Notes under the pieces: generated by a model
What the model saw: only the letters and a program-made list of their open reading frames with translations
The model's database searches: none
Told to the model about the DNA's origin: nothing
Translations under genes and position numbers: made by a program
DNA from: Pseudomonas atagonensis
GTDB lineage: Bacteria; Pseudomonadota; Gammaproteobacteria; Pseudomonadales; Pseudomonadaceae
DNA: 64,000 nucleotides
Assembly (NCBI RefSeq): GCF_011369485.1
Contig: NZ_VXCA01000010.1
Span: forward strand, 1-64,000
Reading direction: 5' to 3'
Shown: piece after piece, positions 26,369-37,245 of the stretch
Layout: each line of letters starts with the position of its first letter
How positions within the stretch are numbered: the first letter of the stretch is position 1

Positions 26369-28288
26369 TCAGTCCGGATAATCCGCCAGATCCGGCGCCA
26401 GCATTCGCGTCTTCACCGCCCCGTTCGAATTGTGCTGAATAATCTCCCGTGGTTGTCCCTGCTCGTTGAAAAACACTTGGCCGATGCCTGCCGAATTCCA
26501 CAGGCGTTCCCCTGCTTCGGCGTGTTCGGGTGTGTATGGCACGATTCGCATGCGGCGGCGTTTGGTGAACCAGTTCAGCGGTGAGCGCGGCGAGTAGAGC
26601 CAGCGGTTGAGGCGGTCGAACCATTCCAGCAGGGTTTTCGGAAACTCGTTCTTGATCCCGCTGCTGGTGATCTGCCAGATCCGTGGGCCGGCCTTGCGGT
26701 GTCGGATAAGCACTTCGTAGACGAAGGAATAATGCACATCACCGGACAGCACCACGTAGTTCCCCGGTGTCCTTGAGTGTCGGAAAATGTTCAGGATCAC
26801 CTGCGCGGCACCGCGATGGGCCATCCAGTTTTCTGCATCGACCAGCAACGGATAACCGCACCAGCTGAAGACTTTCTGTACGGTTTCAATCAGCTTCACG
26901 CCGAAGATCGGCGCGGGGGAAACGATGATTGCCGACGGGTGATCGAGTAATTCCTGTTGCAGTTCGCTCAAGGCTTCCCAGTCGAGTAATCCCGAAGGCT
27001 GTTTGAGCGCGACCTCGCTGCGCCAGCGGCGGGTGCGCGTGTCGATGACCACCAGTGCCGGGCTGCTTGGCAAGACGTAATGCCAGTGTTGAAAACGCAA
27101 CAGGTCATCGATCAGGTCGTCTTGCAGAGGACTGTCGAGGTAACGGTCATCGGCGCTGGCGCTCAAGCGTCGGGTTTTCTCCAGCACATCCTTGAACACA
27201 TCCGGGTTGTTGCCCCAGCCCTGGCACAGCATGTAGGCGAGCAACGCGTTGCCGATGATGCGCTTGGAGAACGGATGACCGTAGGCCGTTTCCTCCCATT
27301 GTGCGGACAGATTCCAGTCATCGGTGATGTCGTGATCGTCAAAAATCATCAGGCTCGGCAAGTGCGCCAACGCTCGGGAAACCTGCCCGAGGCCTGCCTT
27401 GAAACCGCCAATCCGACTCTGTTCCAGGGCGTAGCGCTTTAGGCGTACGGGCGTGAGCGTCGGGGCTGTTGGCTCGATCAGCGTCCACGCGACGGGAGAC
27501 CACACCAGCAGATACATCGCCATGACTTCGGCGAAAGTCACCAAATGATTGTCGGCGCTGCTGCTGGTAAAAATCGGCTTACGCGCGCCGCCGAAAAATC
27601 GCTCACGCAATGTCTCGTTGCTCTCCAGCGCCGGTAACAAATCCGCACGGTGGTAATAACTGGCCGGGTGTTCGTAGAGTCTGGCGCTGTCGCTGACCAC
27701 GGCGCCTTCGAGGTATTCGTCGAACAGACCGAGACGCTCGATCACGGCGTGAATCGCTCGTAGCATCGGGCCTGCAACATCGTCGGCGTAAATCTGATCG
27801 CCGCTCATCATCAGCAGGGCCGGGCGCTGTTGCGGCTCGGTTTCGGCCGCCAGCAGTTGATCGACGCACAGCAAGCCGTCCGCCGCAGCATGATGCGGTT
27901 TACGACAGGAACCATGGAGCAACTGATCGATACGCGAGCGCACGACGAAGTTCGGGCACTTGGCATCGCTGTACAGCAGATGCGGCGCCCAGTTGGCGAT
28001 GCAGTGTTGGCCGTCGATCAGCAAGTCGTAATCGATCCGTGTATCGCAAGGCAGGATGCCGTCAAGGTTGACGTCAATGAGGTGAACGAACGCACAAGTG
28101 CCCACAGCAATGACCGTGCATTTCCCCGCATCCAGTGGAATGTCTCCTACACCTTGCAGGCGCAAGGTCAGCGACAGCTCGCGAGTACCGACCAGCCACA
28201 GCACCACGCGCTTCTGCTCCAGCCGTCGCAGCAGCGGGCCGGCCAGAACGGGAGGCAGCGAGGTCAGGTCATCAGGTGTTGGAGACAT
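26369..28288 (-). CDS. PhoD-like metallophosphatase family protein
   Basis: A 639-residue protein with the metal-binding motifs of the PhoD-like superfamily: MSGDQIYADDV (about residues 160-170), IFDDHDITDDWN in the middle, and VVLSGDVHYSF near 510. No signal peptide is evident, so unlike classic PhoD it is probably cytosolic. The N-terminal 110 residues form an extra beta-rich domain. Substrate (phosphodiester or other) unknown. Monocistronic on the minus strand. Confidence 0.82.
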   Translation of the reverse strand: MSPTPDDLTSLPPVLAGPLLRRLEQKRVVLWLVGTRELSLTLRLQGVGDIPLDAGKCTVIAVGTCAFVHLIDVNLDGILPCDTRIDYDLLIDGQHCIANWAPHLLYSDAKCPNFVVRSRIDQLLHGSCRKPHHAAADGLLCVDQLLAAETEPQQRPALLMMSGDQIYADDVAGPMLRAIHAVIERLGLFDEYLEGAVVSDSARLYEHPASYYHRADLLPALESNETLRERFFGGARKPIFTSSSADNHLVTFAEVMAMYLLVWSPVAWTLIEPTAPTLTPVRLKRYALEQSRIGGFKAGLGQVSRALAHLPSLMIFDDHDITDDWNLSAQWEETAYGHPFSKRIIGNALLAYMLCQGWGNNPDVFKDVLEKTRRLSASADDRYLDSPLQDDLIDDLLRFQHWHYVLPSSPALVVIDTRTRRWRSEVALKQPSGLLDWEALSELQQELLDHPSAIIVSPAPIFGVKLIETVQKVFSWCGYPLLVDAENWMAHRGAAQVILNIFRHSRTPGNYVVLSGDVHYSFVYEVLIRHRKAGPRIWQITSSGIKNEFPKTLLEWFDRLNRWLYSPRSPLNWFTKRRRMRIVPYTPEHAEAGERLWNSAGIGQVFFNEQGQPREIIQHNSNGAVKTRMLAPDLADYPD

Positions 28289-28359
28289 CAGGGGAAAAGC
28301 TCAAGGCGCACAGGTCGGCGATGATAGCGCAGCCGGCGCCTCGAACCCTTAAACGTGGC

Positions 28360-29103
28360 TTAAGAGTCGGCCTTTTGCAGCTTCAGCGCCAACAAACGCC
28401 ATTGCGCAGGCGTCGCGTCGACTCTCGGTTGCTCTTGCACGGAGCAGTCAAAACGGTAAGTGACATCGTCGCCGTTCATGTTGCGCGCGGTGACGCTGTT
28501 GCTGAAGGTGTAAACCTGATCCTTGAAACGGTGGCTGACCAGCGCCTGGCTGTCAGCAAAACGCGCCGAAGCGGGGAAGCGCAAGGTGCTGGTCACAAAC
28601 GGGCTGCACATAACATACGCGATCATCGATTTATCGGCTGTTGAGTCGCCGCGCAATTTCTTGTTCAGCGCTGCCAGGGCCATGCGACCCTCATAGTCGC
28701 TTTGATCCAGCACGGTCTGTAAGCCGATTGATTTCGGCGCCCGGCCGGCGTAGTTCGGCAACAATGCGGAATCCGCTGGAGACGGTTTATCGTCTGGCTC
28801 GATAGCGGCAAACACGGGAGCGTCATTCAGCGCTGCGGGGTTTGCAACCGACTCGGCTTCCGGCAACAACGAAGTAGGTTCAGCTTCACGGGTCACGACA
28901 TTTTCTGACTGCGCGGATTCATATCCATGCGGCGACGGAAACACTGAAAAAGTGATCGACAACACCACCAGCGCAACAATAAAACCGCCCGCCGCACCCA
29001 CCATGTTGCTGTAAAAAAGATTCCAGCTACCGCGGTTTTTCACCACCCAGCGCCACATGAAACCCCAGGCTGCGACAAATGCCAGAAAACGCAGAAACTC
29101 CAT
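28360..29103 (-). CDS. Membrane-anchored hypothetical protein A (tandem paralogue)
   Basis: A 247-residue protein. Two hydrophobic segments (about 3-20 and 33-55) flank a conserved WRWVVKNRGSWNLFYSN loop. A low-complexity acidic linker follows (about 60-115), then a soluble domain with cysteines (VMCSPFV, RFDCSVQEQ). The N-terminal module closely matches the neighbouring protein at 29256-29609. Function unknown. AAGGAAAGG precedes the ATG. The upstream DNA also carries a repeat shared with that neighbour. Confidence 0.75.
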   Translation of the reverse strand: MEFLRFLAFVAAWGFMWRWVVKNRGSWNLFYSNMVGAAGGFIVALVVLSITFSVFPSPHGYESAQSENVVTREAEPTSLLPEAESVANPAALNDAPVFAAIEPDDKPSPADSALLPNYAGRAPKSIGLQTVLDQSDYEGRMALAALNKKLRGDSTADKSMIAYVMCSPFVTSTLRFPASARFADSQALVSHRFKDQVYTFSNSVTARNMNGDDVTYRFDCSVQEQPRVDATPAQWRLLALKLQKADS

Positions 29104-29167
29104 TTTATCCTTTCCTTAAACCTTCAAAAGCCTGAAAACATCGCTCGCGAAAATGCAGCGTTGTCGA

Positions 29168-29201
29168 TGGACGGCAAGATATCAAAATAGAAGCGCCGCG
29201 C
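29168..29201. repeat. Direct repeat upstream of paralogue A, copy 1
   Basis: GGACGGCAAGATATCAAAAT and the following AGAAGCGCCGCGCCA match 29669-29702 with four differences. It lies upstream of protein A on the minus strand, as copy 2 does for protein B, so it may contain a shared promoter. Confidence 0.75.
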
Positions 29202-29255
29202 CATCGCCATTCGCCAAAGTGCCTCGATGGTCAGGCGCTGCAATCGACAATCGCT

Positions 29256-29609
29256 TCAGTAAATCATCGCCAGTAACACCAGCGCAGTCGCGCCGCCGGC
29301 GAACCCACACAATGCTCCCAGAAGCTGACGTGCGACCGGATGTTGTGGCTCGCCACGATTAGCCACCCACATCCAGATGCCTGCCAATACGCCGCCGCTG
29401 GTCATCAAAACCTGCAGGCTGCGAGCAAGGTTTGGCGTCGCCATCGTCGTCCCGAACAGACCGTCGTAAACCAGGGTGAAGACCATGCCCACCACCAGGC
29501 CACTGCCAAGGCCAGCGAGGTTGGCGAGAAACAGATTCCATTCGCCACGCTGTTTCACGACCCAATACCACGTTCCAGCGATGACGAGCAGGCACCACAA
29601 AGCATCCAT
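29256..29609 (-). CDS. Small membrane protein B (tandem paralogue)
   Basis: A 117-residue protein with about four hydrophobic segments. Its N-terminus YWVVKQRGEWNLFLANLAG aligns with WRWVVKNRGSWNLFYSN of protein A, giving the shared pattern W-V-V-K-x-R-G-x-W-N-L-F. The second half (MTSGGVLAGIWMWVANRGEP) contains a related W-V-x-N-R-G segment, suggesting an internal repeat. The ATG at 29609 is supported by GAAAGG upstream; a longer ORF to 29705 would run into the repeated upstream DNA. Function unknown. Confidence 0.72.
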   Translation of the reverse strand: MDALWCLLVIAGTWYWVVKQRGEWNLFLANLAGLGSGLVVGMVFTLVYDGLFGTTMATPNLARSLQVLMTSGGVLAGIWMWVANRGEPQHPVARQLLGALCGFAGGATALVLLAMIY

Positions 29610-29668
29610 TGAATTCTTTCCTTTTTGCGCGATTGCGGAAGCGGCGTAGTGAACGCCTCCAGCGAAAG

Positions 29669-29702
29669 TGGACGGCAAGATAGCAAAATAGTAGCGTCGC
29701 GC
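29669..29702. repeat. Direct repeat upstream of paralogue B, copy 2
   Basis: GGACGGCAAGATAGCAAAAT and the following AGTAGCGTCGCGCCA match copy 1 at 29168-29201. Its position 60-95 bp before the start of protein B mirrors that of copy 1 before protein A. Confidence 0.75.
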
Positions 29703-29731
29703 CACTGCCCCAACTCTGTAACGGACTACAC

Positions 29732-30478
29732 ATGTCAGCAGTTGCTAAAACCTCGCGCCTGTTCTGTGCGCTCACCCTAGGCGTTGTCATGGCCCCGGCA
29801 TTCGCCGAGTGGAAAGAACATCCGGAAAACAGCTGGAAGTACTACGCCGGCAATTGCCAGAAGGCGCAGGAGAAAATGGCCGATGTGCAAAGCGGTCGCA
29901 CCACGGCCTACGACGTGATGTTTGCGCTGGAAAGCAACCTGCGAACCATGAGTGAACACCGCGCTAATCTGGCGCCACAGCACCTCGACTCCGGGGAGTT
30001 CGCTCAATGCGAAAGCGTGGCTGCCCAAGCCGAGTCAACCATCGCCCAAGGCAAGGCCGAGTTCGCCGCCCAGATGCAGCGTGGCGTGGAGGAGGGCCGG
30101 ATCGCCCATCAGAATTCCCCCGAATACCAGCGCGCCCGCTCCCTCGGCTTCAGCGACGTCGGCGATATTTCCTTCCTGAGACTGCACGAAGACACCGACG
30201 GCGAAGCACGCTTGAAAACCATGTTGATAACCGTCGACGAAGTCTGCGGCCAGCACTTCCGCGCCACTCAATACGTGAAGCCGTATGTCATCTACACCGT
30301 CAGGCCTTCGGATGGCGGGTGCGGTGAGGTGAAGCGAGTAGCTGTGATTGGTGGCAGGTCAGTGGAGAAGGGCGATTACATTGATGAGAAGGGTGAGTTT
30401 CAGTATCTGGGCTGGAAGAAGCTTGTGGGGGCGGATGGTTTTCCGACCGACATCCGGGTGCTGAAGGCTCGGCGCTGA
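29732..30478 (+). CDS. Secreted hypothetical protein
   Basis: A 248-residue precursor with a signal peptide ending APAFA-EW (about residue 25). The mature N-terminal half is helical and polar with two cysteines (NCQKAQEK, AQCESVA). The C-terminal half is strand-rich with two more (VCGQHF, GGCGEVK) and ends in a basic RVLKARR. It starts 123 bp from the divergent small membrane protein B, so the two may share control. I recognise no family. Confidence 0.75.
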   Translation: MSAVAKTSRLFCALTLGVVMAPAFAEWKEHPENSWKYYAGNCQKAQEKMADVQSGRTTAYDVMFALESNLRTMSEHRANLAPQHLDSGEFAQCESVAAQAESTIAQGKAEFAAQMQRGVEEGRIAHQNSPEYQRARSLGFSDVGDISFLRLHEDTDGEARLKTMLITVDEVCGQHFRATQYVKPYVIYTVRPSDGGCGEVKRVAVIGGRSVEKGDYIDEKGEFQYLGWKKLVGADGFPTDIRVLKARR

Positions 30479-30503
30479 GTGGCCGGGCGCGACGTGAAGC
30501 AGA

Positions 30504-30833
30504 TCAAAGAATGTCTTTTAAATAACCCTTGAGCGCGAGGAGTGGCTGAGCCAGTTGCTCCAGCGATTGGGCCCGACCGAATTCGGCAGACAACTTGTGC
30601 AACTCACGTCCCAGCGGTTTCTCGACACCGCCTAGCGCATTCATCGCCAACCTCAGACATTCATTCATTTTGAACTGAATGGTCTCGACATCTCCGCGCC
30701 GTACCAGCAACTCGAACACGTCTTTCTGATAGTCGCCCATGACCATGTCGTCCCGTAAAATCGGGCTCAGGCCTTCTTCCTCATAGGCGAGTTTGAGGGA
30801 GAAAAGGGCGACTGTTTCCAGTGACGTTTCCAT
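30504..30833 (-). CDS. Small hypothetical protein downstream of tRNA-Leu
   Basis: A 109-residue soluble protein, mostly helical, with no cysteine motif or signal peptide. It reads METSLETVALFSLKLAYEEE at the start and LAMNALGGVEKPLGRELHKL later. The frame extends upstream through the tRNA to 31016, but that part is tRNA sequence; the ATG at 30833 with AAGGT upstream is the sensible start. Function unknown. Confidence 0.65.
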   Translation of the reverse strand: METSLETVALFSLKLAYEEEGLSPILRDDMVMGDYQKDVFELLVRRGDVETIQFKMNECLRLAMNALGGVEKPLGRELHKLSAEFGRAQSLEQLAQPLLALKGYLKDIL

Positions 30834-30888
30834 GGTGCGGACCTTTGCAAGATCTCGCCGGACAAGCCAGCGGCACTTTCCGGCAGGC

Positions 30889-30918
30889 GAAAAAAAAGGC
30901 CTTGCTAAGCAAGACCTT
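30889..30918 (-). terminator. Terminator of tRNA-Leu
   Basis: On the minus strand AAGGTCTTGC and GCAAGGCCTT form a 10-bp stem (one G-T pair) around TTA, followed by a run of about eight T residues. It lies 10 bp after the tRNA 3' end. Confidence 0.88.
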
Positions 30919-30927
30919 TCTTGATTT

Positions 30928-31012
30928 TGGTGCCCCGAGGGAGACTCGAACTCCCACTCCTTTCGAAAACGGATTTTGAATCCGCCGCGTCTACCAATTC
31001 CGCCATCAGGGC
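30928..31012 (-). tRNA. tRNA-Leu (anticodon CAA)
   Basis: An 85-nt class II tRNA read leftward. It starts GCCCTGA and ends TCGGGGC-ACCA, so the acceptor stem pairs (with a mismatch at the A:C/U:G level tolerated) and CCA is encoded. The D-loop reads TTGGTAGACGC, the anticodon stem-loop is GCGGATT-CAA-AATCCGT, there is a variable arm (TTTTCGAAAGGAG), and the T-loop reads GTTCGAGTC. The anticodon CAA decodes UUG. Confidence 0.95.
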
Positions 31013-31025
31013 TCAATGGCGGCGA

Positions 31026-31054
31026 AGTATAGAGAGGTCATTACCGTTGGTCAA
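31026..31054 (-). promoter_or_regulatory. Sigma-70 promoter of tRNA-Leu
   Basis: On the minus strand TTGACC (31054-31049) and TATACT (31031-31026) are separated by exactly 17 bp and lie 13 bp before the tRNA 5' end. Both hexamers are near consensus. Confidence 0.88.
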
Positions 31055-31120
31055 TCACGTTTCATGGTCAATTTTCGATATTTCCGCTAGACTTTCCGGC
31101 CCTGCTAGACGAACCCCATC

Positions 31121-33315
<2,195 letters not shown>

Positions 33316-33358
33316 GTTTTCTGACCCCAAGATTCAACATTTGCAACTGGAGTGCTAA

Positions 33359-33697
33359 ATGAGCTTTTTTATCTCTAACGCCATGGCTGACGCAGCTGCA
33401 CCGGCTGCTGCAGGCCCAATGGGCGGCGGCTTCGAGTGGATTTTCCTGGTCGGCTTCCTGGTCATCTTCTACCTGATGATCTGGCGTCCACAGGCCAAGC
33501 GCGCCAAAGAGCAGAAGAACCTGCTGAGCAGCCTGCAGAAGGGCGACGAAGTGGTTACCACCGGCGGCATCGCCGGCAAGATCACCAAAGTGGCCGATGA
33601 CTTCGTGGTTCTGGAAGTTTCCGACACCGTGGAAATGAAGTTCCAGAAAGGCGCCATCGCTGCCACGCTGCCAAAAGGCACGCTGAAAGCGATCTAA
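33359..33697 (+). CDS. yajC: Sec translocase accessory subunit YajC
   Basis: A 112-residue protein with one transmembrane helix (about residues 25-45, WIFLVGFLVIFYLMIW) and a small cytoplasmic domain with GDEVVTTGGIAGKI, the YajC signature. It associates with SecDF. GGAG lies upstream of the ATG. A hairpin without a T-run (33722-33742) separates it from secD. Confidence 0.96.
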   Translation: MSFFISNAMADAAAPAAAGPMGGGFEWIFLVGFLVIFYLMIWRPQAKRAKEQKNLLSSLQKGDEVVTTGGIAGKITKVADDFVVLEVSDTVEMKFQKGAIAATLPKGTLKAI

Positions 33698-33721
33698 GAG
33701 CAACAACTTCTACTCAATCGA

Positions 33722-33742
33722 CGGGGCGCGCAAGGCGCCCCG
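33722..33742 (+). other. Intergenic hairpin between yajC and secD
   Basis: CGGGGCGC pairs perfectly with GCGCCCCG around GCAAG. There is no T-run, so it is not an intrinsic terminator; it may stabilise upstream mRNA or mark processing. Confidence 0.6.
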
Positions 33743-33761
33743 CGTCATAACGGGCGGCGTG

Positions 33762-35633
33762 ATGCTGAACAAATATCCTCTGTGGAAATACATTCTGATC
33801 CTGGCGGTGCTGGCGATCGGTCTGATTTATTCCGCTCCCAATCTTTACCCCGATGACCCGGCCATTCAGATCAGCGGCGCCAGCACGGCTCTGCAGGTCA
33901 ATCAGGCCGATCTGGATCGCGTAAGCACCGCGCTTCACGAGTCCGGGATCAACGTCAAGGCAGCTTCGCTGGCCGGAAACGGCAAAGGTGGTCTGATCCG
34001 TCTGACCAAGGCTGAAGATCAGCTGCCGGCCAAAGACGTTGTGCGCAAGGCATTGGGTGATGACTACGTCGTCGCGCTGAACCTGGCACAGACCACTCCG
34101 CAATGGCTGCGCAATCTGGGCGCGCACCCGATGAAGCTGGGTCTGGACTTGTCCGGTGGTGTGCACTTCCTCCTCGAAGTGGACATGGACAAAGCCCTCG
34201 ACGCACGCCTGAAAGTTTACGAAGGCGACGTCAAGAGCCTGCTGCGCAAAGAGAAGCTGCGCTATCGCAGCCTGCCGCAACTGGGCGGTGCCATTCAGTT
34301 GGGCTTCAGCGACGCTGATTCCCGCGAACAGGCCCGTGCGCTGATCCGCAAAAACTTCAACGATTTCGACATTGTTCCGGCCGACCTCAACGGTCAGCCG
34401 GTGCTGCGTCTGGCGATGACCCCGGCCAAGCTGGCGGAAATCCGTGAATACTCCATCAAACAGAACTTGACCACGGTACGTAACCGCGTCAACGAGCTGG
34501 GTGTTGCCGAACCGATCGTCCAGCGTCAGGGCGCCAACCGCATCGTGGTTGAGCTGCCGGGCGTGCAGGACACTGCCGAAGCCAAGCGTATTCTCGGCAA
34601 GACGGCCAACCTTGAATTCCGCTTGGCTGCAGAGCCTGGTGCTTCCAAAGCCACTTCCGAAACTTTCGAGTTCCGCGAAGGCAAGCGTCCGCCTGCTCAG
34701 ATCGAGCGTGGTCTGATCATCACTGGTGACCAGGTAACCGACGCCAAGGCCGGTTTCGATTCGCAGCACGGTACGCCAGAAGTGAACATCCGTCTGGATG
34801 GCCACGGTGGCGAGTTGATGAGCCGCGCAACCCGCTCCAACGTCGGTCGCAGCATGGCGGTGATCTTCATCGAACAGCGTCCGGTGACTACTTACGTCAA
34901 GCAAGTGGTTGATGGCGTCGAGAAAGATGTCGCCGTGCAGACGTTCAAGGAAGAGAAGAAGATCATCAGTCTGGCGACCATTCAGTCGCCGCTGGGTGCG
35001 CAATTCCGCATCACTGGCCTGAACGGTCAGGGTGAATCGTCCGAGCTGGCGCTGCTGCTGCGTGCCGGTGGTCTGGCCGCTCCGATGTACTTCGCTGAAG
35101 AGCGCACAATCGGCCCGAGCCTGGGTGCTGACAACATCACCAAAGGTATCGATGCATCGCTGTGGGGCATGTTGTTCGTGTCGCTGTTTATCATCGCCAT
35201 CTACCGCTTCTTCGGCATCATCGCCACCGTCGCACTGGCGGTGAACATGGTGCTGCTGCTGGCGCTGATGTCGCTGCTGGGGGCAACGCTGACCCTGCCG
35301 GGTATCGCCGGTATCGTGCTGACCATGGGTATGGCGGTCGACGCCAACGTGCTGATCTTCTCGCGGATTCGTGAAGAGATCGCTGCCGGCATGACCGTGC
35401 AGCGTGCAATCAACGAAGGCTTCGGCCGGGCATTCACCGCGATTCTCGACGCCAACCTGACTACATTGCTGGTCGGCGGGATTCTCTTTGCCATGGGCAC
35501 CGGCCCGGTCAAAGGTTTCGCAGTGACCATGTCCCTCGGGATCTTTACCTCGATGTTCACGGCCATCATGGTGACCCGCGCAATGGTCAACCTGATCTTT
35601 GGCGGACGTGACTTCAAGAAGTTGTGGATTTAA
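33762..35633 (+). CDS. secD: Protein translocase subunit SecD
   Basis: A 623-residue RND-type membrane protein that uses proton motive force to complete export through SecYEG. TM1 is at 8-26; the large periplasmic P1 region begins with GLDLSGGVHFLLEV; the five remaining helices cluster at the C-terminus (from about residue 465) with GMAVDANVLIFSRIREE, which holds the conserved aspartate. A GTG directly before the ATG (33759) is an alternative start. secF follows 9 bp later. Confidence 0.97.
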   Translation: MLNKYPLWKYILILAVLAIGLIYSAPNLYPDDPAIQISGASTALQVNQADLDRVSTALHESGINVKAASLAGNGKGGLIRLTKAEDQLPAKDVVRKALGDDYVVALNLAQTTPQWLRNLGAHPMKLGLDLSGGVHFLLEVDMDKALDARLKVYEGDVKSLLRKEKLRYRSLPQLGGAIQLGFSDADSREQARALIRKNFNDFDIVPADLNGQPVLRLAMTPAKLAEIREYSIKQNLTTVRNRVNELGVAEPIVQRQGANRIVVELPGVQDTAEAKRILGKTANLEFRLAAEPGASKATSETFEFREGKRPPAQIERGLIITGDQVTDAKAGFDSQHGTPEVNIRLDGHGGELMSRATRSNVGRSMAVIFIEQRPVTTYVKQVVDGVEKDVAVQTFKEEKKIISLATIQSPLGAQFRITGLNGQGESSELALLLRAGGLAAPMYFAEERTIGPSLGADNITKGIDASLWGMLFVSLFIIAIYRFFGIIATVALAVNMVLLLALMSLLGATLTLPGIAGIVLTMGMAVDANVLIFSRIREEIAAGMTVQRAINEGFGRAFTAILDANLTTLLVGGILFAMGTGPVKGFAVTMSLGIFTSMFTAIMVTRAMVNLIFGGRDFKKLWI

Positions 35634-35642
35634 GGGGCTGCC

Positions 35643-36557
35643 ATGTTACGTACAATCAACTTCATGGGCGTTCGCAACTTTGCGTTCGGCGTCACAGTGT
35701 TTCTTACGGTGCTGGCCATTTTCAGCGTCTTCCACAAGGGCATGAACTGGGGTCTGGACTTCACCGGCGGTACGCTCATCGAGCTGACCTACGAGCGTCC
35801 GGCTGACGTCACCAAGGTGCGTGAGCAACTGGTGACTTCGGGTTACCACGAAGCCATCGTGCAGAACTTCGGTGCAACCACCGATTTGCTGGTGCGTATG
35901 CCGGGTGAAGACCCGCAACTGGGCCATCAGGTTGCAGAAGCGCTGCAGAAGGTCGGCGGCGATAACCCGGCGACCGTCAAGCGCGTCGAGTTCGTCGGCC
36001 CGCAGGTCGGCGAAGAGCTGCGCGACCAGGGCGGCCTCGGCATGCTGCTGGCGCTCGGCGGCATCCTGATCTACCTGGCTTTCCGCTTTCAGTGGAAATT
36101 TGCGGTCGGCGCCATCGTTTCGCTGATCCACGACGTGATCGTGACCATCGGTATCCTGTCGTTCTTCCAGATCACCTTCGACCTGACGGTGCTGGCGGCG
36201 GTACTGGCGATCATCGGTTACTCGCTGAACGACACCATCGTGGTATTCGACCGCGTGCGTGAAAACTTCCGTGTGCTGCGCAAGGCTTCGTTGATCGAGA
36301 ACATCAACATCTCGACCACGCAGACCCTGTTGCGCACCATGGCAACGTCGATCTCCACCTTGCTGGCGATTGCGGCGCTGTTGTTCTTCGGCGGCGATAA
36401 CCTGTTCGGCTTCTCCATCGCCCTGTTCATCGGTGTATTGGCGGGTACCTACTCGTCGATCTACATCGCGAACGTGGTGCTGATCTGGCTGAACCTGAGC
36501 ACTGAAGACCTGATTCCACCGGCCAACACCGAGAAGGAAGTCGACGACCGTCCATAA
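35643..36557 (+). CDS. secF: Protein translocase subunit SecF
   Basis: A 304-residue partner of SecD with six helices. It has WGLDFTGGTLIEL after TM1 and the conserved IIGYSLNDTIVVFDRVREN. Full length. It is the last gene of queA-tgt-yajC-secD-secF; a strong terminator follows. Confidence 0.97.
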   Translation: MLRTINFMGVRNFAFGVTVFLTVLAIFSVFHKGMNWGLDFTGGTLIELTYERPADVTKVREQLVTSGYHEAIVQNFGATTDLLVRMPGEDPQLGHQVAEALQKVGGDNPATVKRVEFVGPQVGEELRDQGGLGMLLALGGILIYLAFRFQWKFAVGAIVSLIHDVIVTIGILSFFQITFDLTVLAAVLAIIGYSLNDTIVVFDRVRENFRVLRKASLIENINISTTQTLLRTMATSISTLLAIAALLFFGGDNLFGFSIALFIGVLAGTYSSIYIANVVLIWLNLSTEDLIPPANTEKEVDDRP

Positions 36558-36587
36558 CGGCCATCGTTTTCCCGGTTGTCAGTCGAA

Positions 36588-36618
36588 AAAGGCGCGAGTT
36601 GAACTCGCGCCTTTTTTT
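36588..36618 (+). terminator. Terminator after secF
   Basis: GGCGCGAGTT (36591-36600) pairs with AACTCGCGCC (36602-36611), preceded by AAA and followed by seven T residues. Confidence 0.93.
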
Positions 36619-36677
36619 ATGCTCCAAGGCTGGGAGAAGCGCGGGCGCGTCCCGCATGTGATGGTCAGGAGGTTCAT

Positions 36678-37226
36678 GTGAACAAGTCGTTGCTGGTTGG
36701 TGCGGTATTGGGTGCTGTCGGTGTGACTGCCGGGGGTGCTGTTGCCACCTACAGCCTGGTTAAAAGCGGCCCTGAGTATGCGCAGGTTTTGGCCGTTGAA
36801 CCGGTCAAGACACAGATCAAGACTCCACGTGAAGTGTGCAAGGACGTGGCAGTAACCCGGCAGAAACCGGTTCAGGATCAACACCAGATCCTCGGCACCG
36901 CCATTGGTGCGGTAGCGGGTGGTTTGTTGGGTAACCAGATTGGCGGCGGCACCGGCAAGAAAATTGCCACGGTGGCCGGTGCGGTCGGTGGTGGTTATGC
37001 CGGTAACAAGGTTCAGGAAGGCATGCAGAATCGCGATACCTACACCACGACTCAGACTCGCTGTAACACGGTGAATGACATCAGTGACAAGGTTGTAGGT
37101 TACGACGTGCGTTATTCGCTGGATGGCAAGGAAGGCAAGGTGCGGATGGATCGTGATCCGGGCAATCAGATTCCTGTCGACAAGGAAGGCAAGCTGATCC
37201 TGTCGCAGAATGCGCCGGGTCAGTAA
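36678..37226 (+). CDS. Glycine-zipper 2TM domain surface protein
   Basis: A 182-residue envelope protein beginning with a GTG (AGGAGG at ideal spacing). The N-terminus is a membrane segment (LLVGAVLGAVGVTAGGAVATY). The centre has glycine zippers typical of the 17-kDa antigen family: IGAVAGGLLGNQIGGG and AGAVGGGYAGNKVQEG. Two cysteines (VCKDVAV, TRCNTV) flank the zipper region. The C-terminal part resembles SlyB/PA-type outer-membrane-associated domains. Function unproven. Confidence 0.87.
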   Translation: MNKSLLVGAVLGAVGVTAGGAVATYSLVKSGPEYAQVLAVEPVKTQIKTPREVCKDVAVTRQKPVQDQHQILGTAIGAVAGGLLGNQIGGGTGKKIATVAGAVGGGYAGNKVQEGMQNRDTYTTTQTRCNTVNDISDKVVGYDVRYSLDGKEGKVRMDRDPGNQIPVDKEGKLILSQNAPGQ

Positions 37227-37245
37227 TCGGTTCTTGTTTTAAAAG

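Noticed and set aside
30834..31016. N-terminal extension of the small hypothetical gene
   Set aside because: The extension is the translated tRNA-Leu and its terminator, not protein.
36646..36677. ATG at 36675 as start of the glycine-zipper gene
   Set aside because: It is directly followed by TGA in its own frame; the GTG at 36678 is the start that fits AGGAGG spacing.
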